Shown: piece by piece, positions 1 to 8,400 of the stretch
Layout: each line of letters starts with the position of its first letter
Numbering within the stretch: the first letter of the stretch is position 1
Assembly (NCBI GenBank): GCA_026770575.1
Contig: MU657170.1
Span: 409,978-422,700, forward strand
Source of the DNA: Pelagophyceae sp. CCMP2097
Taxonomy: Eukaryota > Sar > Pelagophyceae
Direction of reading: 5' to 3'
DNA: 12,723 bases
Translations under genes and position numbers: made by a program
The notes under the pieces: generated by a model
The model's input: the letters and a program-made list of their open reading frames with translations, nothing else
What the model was told of the DNA's origin: nothing
Database searches by the model: none

Positions 1-11
1 AAGAGATAATC

Positions 12-54
12 GGCCATCGGTGTCACCTCCGTCGTCCTAAATGAAATCGGTGAC
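12..54 (+). repeat. Left terminal inverted repeat
   Basis: These 43 bases are the reverse complement of 2010-2052 with one mismatch. They begin GGCCATCGGTG and contain two copies of the ATCGGTG core found in the neighbouring array. Confidence 0.75.
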
Positions 55-132
55 ACCCTAATAAAATCAAATCAAAACGGTGACACCACGCTGAGAATAA
101 TATAAATAAGACGCACTCCGACTACTTTAAAG

Positions 133-347
133 GTCATCGGTGACGCCACTCAGGGTACTAAAAGTAATCGGTGACGCCCTAAGGGTATTAAAAGTAATCG
201 GTGACGCCCTGAGGGTATTAAAGGTAATCGGTGACGCCACTCAGGGTATTAAAGGTAATCGGTGACGCGACTCAGGGCATTAAAGGTAATCGGTGACGCC
301 ACTCAGGGTATTAAAAGTAATCGGTGACGCCCCTCAGGGTATTAAAG
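133..347 (+). repeat. Tandem array of 30-31 bp repeats with core ATCGGTGACGCC
   Basis: Seven consecutive units start at 133, 164, 194, 224, 255, 286 and 317. Each begins GTAATCGGTGACGC (GTCATCGG in the first) and ends in GGGTATTAAAA or GGGTATTAAAG. Two units are 30 bp and five are 31 bp. A degenerate eighth unit starts at 348 and runs into a small hairpin (359-374). Looser copies of the core occur at 16-28, 46-57 and 78-87. The array ends about 60 bases before the ATG of the enclosed gene, so it could serve as both promoter and transposase-binding region; that role is inferred. Confidence 0.9.
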
Positions 348-406
348 GTAATCGGCGACGCTGAGGCTTCAGCGAGGGCGTTCAAAAAGTGACTGACCCT
401 CGCGCA

Positions 407-1734
407 ATGGCCGCGTCGACGGACGTTGACGCGTTCCGCGCCTTGGCGGACGGTTCGGACGGTTCGTACTGTTCGGACTTCAGCTTCCTCGATGACGACG
501 CCGCGGCGCTCCGCGCCAAGCTGCCCAAGAAGACCGTCAAGACGGACGAGCAGAAGCGGGCCGCCAAGCAAGCCACCGACAAGGCGCGCAGGGACAAGTT
601 GCGGCAAGAGCTCCAGCGCCTCCACGTGGGTGGGCGTGGGCCGCGCTTGATCTCATGCCTGGAGAGCGCTGACTTCACCTTGGGCGGCGAGCTCAAGATC
701 GGCCGGCTCTTCAGCAGCCGCCAAGAGGCGTCTCTCGTCATGATGGAGGCGTGCGAGCGTCTGCCGGGCGGCGGCTCGTGCGTCGCGAGCGGCGGCGTGC
801 ACCCGCGCAGCCAGGTAAGTCCTTTGTCGTGCGCGCCGCGATTTGTTGTATGGTCGTACATCTGCCGAACCCTACATTGTAGGTCAAACCCGTGACGGGC
901 ATCGCGCAGCTCACCGGCGTCTGCGCCGCGCCCACGTGCGTCTTCGTGTTCGACGTCAAGCGGCAAAACGCGGCCGTGGACGGCGGCCCGGGCAAGTGGA
1001 AGCTCGTGAAGGCGGTCCTGCACGACCACGCCTGCGGCAGATTACGCACGGCCTCGATCGCCGCCGACGCCAACGCGCCCGCGGCGAGTGCAAAGAGCCG
1101 GAAGGACAACGCGCGGTGCGCGTACGGCGCAGGCGTCTTGGCGCGCGTCGTCGTCGCGGCGAACTCCAGCTCCAAGACGTCGTTCAAGCCCGAGTCGGTG
1201 AAGCTCTTGATCACGCCCTACACGCGCCTGGTGCCGACGAAGGACCTCGTCAACCGCGTCGCCATCCAGGCCACGGAGATGATGCAGGGCACGGCCGAGT
1301 ACAACCACAAGCTCCTCCCCGTTTACATCGAGGCGCTCAAGGGCCTGGGCTACGAGGCCGGCATCGTCGAGATGACCGCCGCCGAGATGGACGCCATCGT
1401 CCTCGCGCGCGCGAAGCACGACCACGCTCAGGCGCAAAAGGTGGTCGCCAAGGCAGACCGGTCCGCGTTCGACGCGTCGAAAGTCGTCTTAGAGAAGGGA
1501 CTCGACGGCGACCGTCCGCCTCGCGCGACGGCCTTCGTGCTCCCCTCGCGCCGCCGGAAGGCGTATCATAAGAGAGCCCATCATAAGAACAATTTGAAGG
1601 GGAAAAGGGTCTCTATGGCGCCGTTGCGGGCCATTAGCGCGACGGACCGCCACGGACTCCCACCTCTTGACGAAGTTGCGCCGGCGTCATGCTCCCCCAG
1701 CCGGGCGCCGCCGATCACCTATTATCCCGTCTAA
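407..1734 (+). CDS. Mutator/FAR1-like transposase N-terminal protein, two exons, no catalytic domain
   Basis: Exon 1 (407-814) and exon 2 (883-1734) join in phase 0 to give 419 residues. The frame is open from 389, but the first ATG is at 407. Residues about 5-60 are acidic, then rich in Lys and Arg. Residues about 95-120 read GGELKIGRLFSSRQEA, the G-x-x-F-x-S-x-x-E-A pattern that opens FAR1/Mutator DNA-binding domains. Exon 2 adds a possible C-x4-C ... W-K ... H-D-H-A-C zinc finger of the WRKY-GCM1/FAR1 kind, then a helical stretch (TPYTRLVPTKDL, EALKGLGYEAGIVEM) that resembles the linker before the DDE domain. No DDE catalytic domain follows: the frame ends in a basic, low-complexity tail just before the right-end repeats. 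Likely role (inferred): nuclear binding to the flanking repeats, perhaps as a truncated regulator. I recognise the family by pattern only. Confidence 0.6.
815..882 (+). other. Intron of the Mutator-like gene (68 nt)
   Basis: It begins GTAAGT after CCAG and ends CATTGTAG. Removing it joins two open frames in phase 0 (codon 136 to VKPVTG). This is the most canonical splice pair in the window. It also shows that this is eukaryotic nuclear DNA. Confidence 0.85.
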
Positions 1735-1763
1735 GTGTCGTCATTGAGAATATCGATTATGGC

Positions 1764-1803
1764 CGGTGACGCCGCCAGCCTTTAATGGCTGGCGGCGTCA
1801 CCG
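1764..1803. repeat. Perfect 17-bp hairpin where the repeat orientation flips
   Basis: The arm 1764-1780 (CGGTGACGCCGCCAGCC) is the exact reverse complement of 1787-1803, with loop TTTAAT. Both arms carry the GGTGACGCC core. Copies to the left face one way and copies to the right face the other. It lies 30 bases after the stop codon at 1732-1734, so it could also shape the 3' end of that transcript. Confidence 0.85.
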
Positions 1804-2009
1804 ATTTCATATACGCACCTCACCGTGGCGTCGTTACGCTTTTTGACAGGCCAGGTGCCACCGATTTCAATAAAGAAAACGGGGCGGTGCCACCTATTGG
1901 GTTTATGCCAATGTACGTGACACCAACGACGATATAAACGCAATCGGCGGCACCGATTACCATTAAAGGCTGCGACCGTGACACCGATTTGATTTAAGAT
2001 CATAGTCGC
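1804..2009 (-). repeat. Degenerate inverted copies of the GGTGACGCC core
   Basis: No gene is supported in 1735-2129. The stretch holds irregularly spaced copies of GGTGCCACCGAT, GGCACCGAT, GTGACACCGAT and GCGTCACCGAT, in the opposite orientation to the array at 133-347. They alternate with AT-rich spacers such as TTTCAATAAAG and TTTGATTTAAG. Spacing is looser and divergence greater than in the left array. A 170-codon minus-strand frame reads through this region but looks like translated repeat. Confidence 0.75.
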
Positions 2010-2052
2010 GTCACCGATTTCATTTAGGACGACGGAGGTGCCACCGATGGCC
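2010..2052 (-). repeat. Right terminal inverted repeat
   Basis: It is the partner of 12-54, with one mismatch in 43 bases (C at 2041 where the left copy implies A). It ends in CCACCGATGGCC. Confidence 0.75.
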
Positions 2053-2129
2053 TTCGGGCCCATTCCAGAAAGAGGGTCCTTCTTTGGCGACGCGTACGGC
2101 CGCGCTGCCAGTGCGGTGGAGGACCCGGC

Positions 2130-3656
2130 ATGCGCTACCCGAAGCTGGCCTCGCGTCCCGGCCGCGGGGTGGTGGCGGCGTACGACGGGAATTCGGTGGC
2201 GGGGTACGACGGCAACTCGGAAGAGGACCTGGCGCTGGCTCGAGCCCGAGCGAGGTTGAACAAGGCGAAGAATAGTGACGTCTCCCTCTCCCAATTAGAG
2301 GGCGCGCACTTTGCGCCCGAACCAGACGCGCGCGAACCCGGCGGCTGCGGCCGTTTTGTGAAATGGGTCGTGTTTGCCCTTGTTGTGCTCGCCGCGGGCT
2401 TCTTCGCGCTGAACGAGGCGCACGTCGCGCACGTCCACACGCCCGCCCAACCAAACGCGAGCGCCGCGCTCGCGCAGCCCGCGCAGGACGGCGCGGCGCC
2501 CGACGCGGAGCCGACGGACGGCGGCCGCCTCCGCGGCAAAGCGGCCGGCGCCGCGGCCGGCGCCGCGGTAACCGCGCCGGTTCCGGCGGCTCTGGCGCCG
2601 GCGGCGCCGGCGGTGGACTCGCTGCGCCTCGCGGCGGTGCACTTTGAGGCGGCGATTCTGAATACGGCCGATGACATTGTTGGTAAGGACTTTGTGCGCG
2701 GCAGCGTCCAAGAGCCACACTCCGAGAGCCGTGGGACGCGGAGACGGGCGCAGACGCTCCCACCGGCTGGGTGCCGCGCAGCACGGCCCGCCCGACGTCA
2801 GAGGGATGCCACACCGCCCTCCCGCGCAGCTTGCCGCCACCATCGCTCTCTACCCGTGGCTCGACGCCCTCGGCTGCGGGTGCGCCTTGAACTATCGAAT
2901 CCTATCGAATCCTATAGTGAAGTACTACAGGCTCCAGCCCATGGTCCACACCAACGTCGTCAAGCTGCAAACGCGCGGCGCCGAGGACTTGTACCTCGCC
3001 TCGATGATCTCCGGCGAGGTCGAAAGGCGAACGTCTGATAAAGATGACTCAGCCGCCGTCGCCGCCCTCTGGAACGGCCGCGTGCTCCTTCTCATGGCCC
3101 GCATAGCAGACGACTTGCTCGCCTCCGAGGCGATGGACGCAAACAACAAGGCCGAGTCCCTCGTCGACCTTGTCAAAGGTGACGCCCTTTGCTTGTTCAA
3201 TCCCGCGCAAGGACCTATGCCCTCAGGCGCCTACGTCGCCACCCTGGCCCAACACCACAACCGATTCGTCAAGTCGGCGGCGTTTGCGCTGCTTAGATTC
3301 GCACCGTCTCGAACAGACTTGTTCGAGAAGAAGCTTGGGTACCCCAAATCTCAGTGAGTCGTCGACCCGCCCTTTGCGAAGCATCCCGAGGCGGACCCGC
3401 GGCCGGAGGCTGCCTCGGGCCTCTCTGCCGGGGGGGCTCTCCGCCGGGGGGCTCTCCGCCTGGGGGGCTCTCCGCCGGGGCCTCTCTCCGTGTGCCGAGG
3501 AGAAGGAACGCCTCGACGCTGCCTTATCGTCCGCCACTCTCATCGGCCAGGTGGTCCACGACGCTTAAAGGCGACCTCCAACGCTTCGCCGCCGCGCTCC
3601 AACCGTGCCTGCGAAGACTATCCACGGCGCTCGAGCCCGCGGGGTTTGCGCTCTGA
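2130..3656 (+). CDS. Unrecognised type II membrane protein, frame interrupted
   Basis: The ATG at 2130 opens a frame with a cytoplasmic N-terminus (two YDGNS repeats, then charged residues), one membrane helix at about residues 76-94 (FVKWVVFALVVLAAGFFAL) and an Ala/Pro-rich stem. This is the layout of a single-pass type II protein. Near 2683 (GTAAGG) the coding look leaves this frame. It is clear in another frame from about 2806 to 3354 (LYPWLDALGCG, LLLMARIADDLLASEAMDA, HHNRFVKSAAFALLRF). A TGA at 3355-3357 follows SQ, after which the same frame reads VVDPPFAKHPEADPRPEAA. Two further frames carry EEKERLDAALSSATLIGQ (about 3495-3565) and LKGDLQRFAAALQPCLRR (3564-3656, ending TGA). Either several introns or several lesions explain this. 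Possible donors are GTAAGG at 2683 and GTGAGT at 3354, with no convincing acceptor. I recognise no family and cannot name a function. Confidence 0.45.
3430..3490 (+). repeat. G-rich 15-16 bp minisatellite
   Basis: The unit GGGGGGCTCTCCGCC is repeated at 3430-3445, 3446-3460 and 3461-3476, with a partial unit at 3477-3490. Runs of 7, 6, 6 and 4 G residues are spaced by 9-10 bases. It lies within the interrupted 3' half of the membrane-protein gene and may have disturbed its frame. Confidence 0.8.
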
Positions 3657-3801
3657 AAAAAACACTGCCCGGGAACTTCGGCATAAATCCAACCATTTTA
3701 GCACCGACGATCCGTTTAAGGCGTTGCCGTCGACGCTGCGCGCCGCAGGTGGACGCCGGTTCCGCCGCCGCCGCGCGGGGATTGGAGCACGCGAGCGCTG
3801 C

Positions 3802-3851
3802 GCCGGTGGCTTGCGCTGCGCTTGGCGCCGGTGGCTTGCGCTGCGCTTGGC
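3802..3851 (-). repeat. Perfect 2 x 25 bp tandem duplication
   Basis: GCCGGTGGCTTGCGCTGCGC followed by TTGGC occurs at 3802-3826 and again at 3827-3851 without a mismatch. It lies just beyond the stop codon of the minus-strand MYND-RING-Sel1 gene. The rest of 3657-3883 holds nothing else I can support. Confidence 0.85.
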
Positions 3852-3883
3852 GCCGGGCGGTCCGATGGAAGGGTCGGAGATGG

Positions 3884-4836
3884 TCACGTCGGTCCAGACA
3901 CCGATGCGAATACCGCCTCGAGCCGTTCGACGGCCCCTGTAGCGTCGGCGTGCCCCTCTGCCGCGGCGCGCTTGAAGAGGCACAGCGCCTCGTGGAGGGT
4001 CCCGCGACGCGCCCAGGACGGCAAGGGGGAGACACCTGCCGAGGCCAAAGAGCGCGCCCGGGTTGCCCTGCTGCGCGGCGAGGCGGAACCACTTCACAGC
4101 TTCGTCGTACGACTGCGCCACGCCCTTGCCGTCGTCGAACATCACGCCAAGATTGTATTGCGCGACAGGATAGCCTTGCTCGGCTGCGCGCCGGTACCAG
4201 CGCGTGGCGGTCTTGTAGTCGATCTTCACGCCTAGCCCAACGTCATAACAATGGCCCAATGAACACTGTGCGTGGGCGTTCCCCTTGTCCGCGTGCGTCT
4301 GCAGCAGGCGCAGCCGCTCGGCAGGCGTGGGGGTGGGCGCTCGGCAGAACGGGCAGCGCTGGTCGTGCTGCAGGCACTTGTTGGAGCACTCCGTGCAAAT
4401 AATATTGCAGCAGCATTGCAAGTTCGTAGAAACGTTTTTTATTAATTTCGAGCGGGAGCACGTCCAGACAGATGGCACAAGTGCCGCGCTTGTCCGGCGC
4501 GTCGCCGCCCTGCGCGGTGGTCATAACCACCGTCTTTTTCGTCGGAACAGCCGATAAGCGCTTCAATGCCTTGGACCCGTCCGCCTGCAAGACGTCCTCG
4601 ACGATGGGCGGCTCCTCCTTGACCTTCTTCGCTGGCATGAGCTCTTCGAGGAGCCGTTCCGAGAACTCGGTGGCCAGCTGCCTGCACTGCGCCTTGTGCC
4701 CGCCCTCGTTCCAGTCGATAAGCTGGCACACTTTGCCGCAATAATGCCGGGATTTGCACTTGACGCAGTGCTTGCCGTTCGGCGCGGCGCAGACGCAGCT
4801 GGACTTCGGGGCGACGGCCGGCGGCTGGGCTTCCAT
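3884..4836 (-). pseudogene. MYND-RING-Sel1 repeat protein, two frameshifts
   Basis: Start ATG at 4836-4834, aligned with the start of the paralogue at 9583. Residues 13-51 form a MYND zinc finger (CVC, HCVKC, YCGKVC, GGHKAQC), but the first ligand is Ser13 where the paralogue has Cys. A RING-type finger begins at residue 120 (CAIC) and ends RCPFC. Sel1 repeats follow (DVGLGVKIDYKTA, FDDGKGVAQSYDEA and a last one ending LHEALCLFKRAAAEG). MYND and RING fingers suggest protein binding and possible ubiquitin ligase activity, and Sel1 repeats are scaffolds; that role is inferred. Two extra bases break the frame: one around the A-run at 4435-4440 inside the RING, and one near 3999-4003 before LHEAL. 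With both ignored, the protein is 316 residues and stops at 3886-3884. Sequencing error is possible, but the lost ligand also points to decay. Confidence 0.75.
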
Positions 4837-5482
4837 TTTGGCGTGGCAGTCCGGTGCCGGCCGCGCTGCGCGTACGAGGCTTGCCGGTCCCCTCGAGAAC
4901 GCGTTAACGTCGGATCTTTTTTTAAATAAAGTTTTGTTTAACCGTTTATTTTCGGCGACTGTTTCGACACACCGACCGTGCCGCCAAGCCGCCGACAAAC
5001 CGTCTGGTCAAAACCTCAGAGGGACACCGTGCCGTGACCGGGGCGGTTCCCCGGCTTCGAGAAGGCCAGGAGGCCGCATCGGGCCGCATCGGTGCCGTCC
5101 GAGGCGCCGTCCCGACGCGTCGGTCGATGGCGGGGCCGTCAGAGCCGCGCCGCGGGCCGTCGGAGGCGCGCGGCCGCGCCACGCCCGATTCGGCGCGTCG
5201 GGACCGACGAGGCGAGGCATCTGCGGGAAATCTTGAAGACGACTCCCCGTGCGTCCCTTTCTCCCCCCCTCTGCTCCCTCTGCTCCCATCAAGCAAACCC
5301 GTTGCGCGGGGAAGCGCAGAGGCGGGTCGCGAGGCCGGGGCGGTCCGAGACCGGCGCGGTCCAAGGCCGGGGCCGAAGAGGCCAGAGTGGTCGGCCCTAT
5401 CCTTCGTGGAGCCGAGCGGCGCCGCGGGACGGCGTCCGCTAGGCTCTCGCAGCAAGCCGAGGCCTTCGTCGACTCTTCGCCA
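4837..5482. promoter_or_regulatory. Divergent intergenic region with AT-rich core
   Basis: This lies between two divergently transcribed genes. Its core at about 4905-4960 is markedly AT-rich against GC-rich surroundings, with TTTTTTTAAATAAAG and GTTTATTTTC tracts, and is the best candidate for a shared promoter. The rest (4960-5482) is GC-rich, with a pyrimidine tract at 5253-5290. A plus-strand frame from ATG 5127 is open and could be a first exon of the downstream gene: it meets a GTGCGT donor at 5249 that is phase-compatible with an acceptor at 5319. I cannot prove that exon. Confidence 0.4.
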
Positions 5483-8400
5483 ATGCAGAGGGTGCCGGAC
5501 ATCAAAGTCATGGACTCGGCGCCAAAGCCGTTGTGCGAGGCGCCGACGGGCGACATGCGGCCCTTCCCGAGCATCAACGTCTTGGAGGCCGACTCCGACG
5601 ACGACTCGGCCCCCGCGCCGGCTGCTGCGGCGCCGAGAGGCGATCTCCGACCCATGCCGAAAATCAACGTCTTGGAGGACGACTCTGACGACGAGGCCCC
5701 AGCGCCGGCTGCGGCGCCTGCAGGCGATCTGCAGAGGGTGCAGAGCCTCAACGTGATGGAGGAGGACGACGCGTACGGCGCGGCGGACGAGGTGTACGCC
5801 GGCGACGACGCGGACGACGAAGGGCAGTCGGCGTTGGACGATGCTTTATTTGGAAGAGTGGAGACGGCAAGGTCTCTGGAAGCGGCCGCGTTCGCGGCGG
5901 CGGACAAGGCGAGGCGCGAGCGCGCTCAAGAGCGCGCGAGGGCGCTGGCGTACAAGCATCGCAAAGCGGCGCAAGATCAAAAGATATTTGCTGGGAGTTG
6001 GCAACAGACAATCGCCCCGCGCCGCGCTTTGGATCGCCTACGGCTCGGCGGCCTCTCGGAGCCCGACGCCGCCGCGACGCTGGCGCAAGCAAGGTTCCGC
6101 GCGTGGAGGTGCAGGATCGGGCTGCGACGGCGTCGGCGCGGTGCAACTGCTATCCAGGCACTTTTGAGAGCGATACGGGCACGCACCTTCGTCGCCTTGA
6201 AGCGGAAACGCCTCGACGCACTCGCGCAGCAGGACGAGGTCCGCGGCGTGCGCAGGCAGAGGTGCGTTTGTTTGGCGTCGACGTGGTTTCACTCGTTGAT
6301 TGATTGAGATTCTGCAGACCAAACTCCGATGACGGTAGGCTGTCTCGCTTCGAGGACGAGCTATCTCGTTTACGTTCGACGCCAGCAAAGGCGCTGGCGC
6401 AGCGGTACAATGACGTCCACGCGCGGCGGCGCGACGACCGGCTTTTGCGGTGGCGGCTGGATGAAGAAGCGGCTGCGAAACTGTCGGAGCCGATGATGAT
6501 TGGGGGAAGGGAAGATGACGACGTCTGCGATTTCGAAGAAGAGGCCGACTCGCCGCGGCCGCGCACTTCTCGGCGCAACTCGACGTCGACGCAGCCCTCG
6601 CAGCACCCGTCGTTTGACAGTGAGACTTTTGCTTTTGGGGAAAGCCGGACCGTCACAATCTCTTGTTGAGGGGCCTCGCCTCGCGAAAGTGCGACCCGCG
6701 CTAGGCTACGAGTCTGGCTACAACACGAAGCGCGACTCGGTCGAGGCGCAGGCCGTGCGCGAGTACCGCGGGGCGGTGCAGGACGGCAGTTTTTCGACTC
6801 GAGTTGCTTCTGCTTTGGACCTTTCCGACGGCGCCCCTATACCCGGCGCCCCAGACTTGCACCTCGTCGAGCTGCACGAGCGGTGCACGTCCCGCGCTCT
6901 TCGGAAGCTGCACGATGCGGAGGGAAACGGGGCGCTGTTCCGCGAGCAGACGGGCGTCCGACGGAAATATGCGCAATACTTCGCAGTGAGCAACGACCCG
7001 GCACGGTGGACTCCCACCACACGGCCGCTCTAGGCGAAAACGTCTGCGGAGGAGCTGCAGGCTGCTCGGTCGGTGACGCAGGCTGCGAGGGACGCGATGC
7101 GGGACGCGCGCAGGGACCACTTAGCTTTAGCTGATTCTTTAGCAGACGCCCTCAACGGCCCTCTCCCCACGCTCGCCGCGCTGCGCGCAAAGCACGGCTT
7201 GGAACCGAAGCAGACCGCGCCTTTGCGGCCCGCCGCGAGCTGCGCGGCGCTGGGCGTTGGGGAGGTAGACTACTTTGATCTCCCGCCAGAGGGCCCCGAC
7301 CGCGCGCGCGCACGGCGCATGCACGCCGTGTCGAGCAGCGTCGACGATGGCCTGGGGAGCGGGGGGGGCTCGTACGCGCCCAGAGAGCGGGGGGGGCTCG
7401 TACGATGGGTTGGTTCTTTTACGGGTGCCGACTGCCGTTCCGTAGGCTACAATGTCGGCGGCGACGAACGCTTCAGAGTGGTGGAGCGTCCACCTCCCCG
7501 AGGACGTCGGCGGTCCGCGCGTGGACATTCGCGGGGTTGCGCCGCCGAACGTGGCGTGGCCTTTCCAGCCCGCGCGTTCTGCCAAGAAAGGAGCCCCGCC
7601 TTTGATCGACCCCGACGAATCGCGCATCTTCGACGAGCACGAGGCCTCTTTGTACTGGTGCGTCGAAAGATGAGGGGTCCCTGACGACGACGCGAAAACA
7701 GAAGCCCGACGACCGCAGGTACGCTTTCGCGAGGAAAGGTCTCCGCCGCGCTCTCCAAGACCGCCGCGCGGCTCTTTTGAAAAAGGCCGACGACCTCTCG
7801 CTCAGGGCATCTCTCGCGGCCGAGGCGGACGGCTCCGAAAAGGCCATTTCGGGCGCAAAGGTGCACGCGACCGAAGCCCGGGCAAAGGTGCACGCTGACG
7901 CACTCTTGGAAGAGCAGTGGCTCGACGCCGACGCCGACGCTTTACTGGAGCGGGCGAAGATGGGCCCCGAGGGCCGTCGGCGATCGGCGGTTGAAGCGGT
8001 TCTGAAGCGAAGCGAGTACATTGGGAAATGGGCTTACAGCACCTACTTAGAGTGCGTAAAAGTTGCGGAGTTAGACCACGCCCCCGGCCGCCTGCAGTCC
8101 GCGCGGCGGCAGGACTCGGAGTCCAAGGACAGAAACGCGACGAAGATTCAGGCCTTGTGGCGCGGAGGCAAGTCGCGCGTCGCCTTGAGAGCGGAGCAGC
8201 GCAACCGAAAGGTCCTGGGCGCTCTCCAGACCTTGGTCGCGGAGCTGCACGACGGCCCCTCTCACCAAGACCAACAAGCGCTCCTCGGCGGCCTCTCCGC
8301 CGCGTTTGGCAGGAAGTCGGTGGATGGAAGGCCTTCTTCCAGGGGGAAAACTGCGGCTCAACCCACCCCAGCCAAAAAGCCAAACGTCGCCGTCCTCTCT

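Larger units (their letters stand above)
12..2052. mobile_element. Candidate Mutator-like element (non-autonomous) with repeat-rich inverted ends
   Basis: Seen: 12-54 and 2010-2052 are reverse complements at 42 of 43 positions, and weaker inverted similarity continues inward to about 86 on the left and 1978 on the right. The interval encloses one gene (407-1734) whose N-terminal half resembles the DNA-binding part of FAR1/Mutator-type transposases. Known: Mutator-like elements often have long terminal inverted repeats with internal tandem repeats that bind the transposase. Inferred: this is an element that has lost its catalytic domain. The bases just outside the ends (3-11 and 2053-2061) do not match, so no target-site duplication is visible. 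The left end lies close to the window edge, so the true terminus may be further out. Confidence 0.5.

Noticed and set aside
843..1571. Arg-rich 242-codon plus-strand frame over exon 2 of the Mutator-like gene
   Set aside because: It is the out-of-frame shadow: the other frame joins exon 1 through a canonical intron and shows the zinc-finger pattern.
1782..2294. Minus-strand 170-codon frame with NEIGDAT-like periodicity
   Set aside because: It is the translation of the degenerate core repeats and has no domain; the period follows the DNA repeat.
5008..5907. Minus-strand 299-codon frame, Ser-rich, opposite the start of the IQ gene
   Set aside because: Its Ser runs are the antisense of the Asp/Ala repeats in the IQ gene, and the plus strand shows the repeat motif conserved at protein level.
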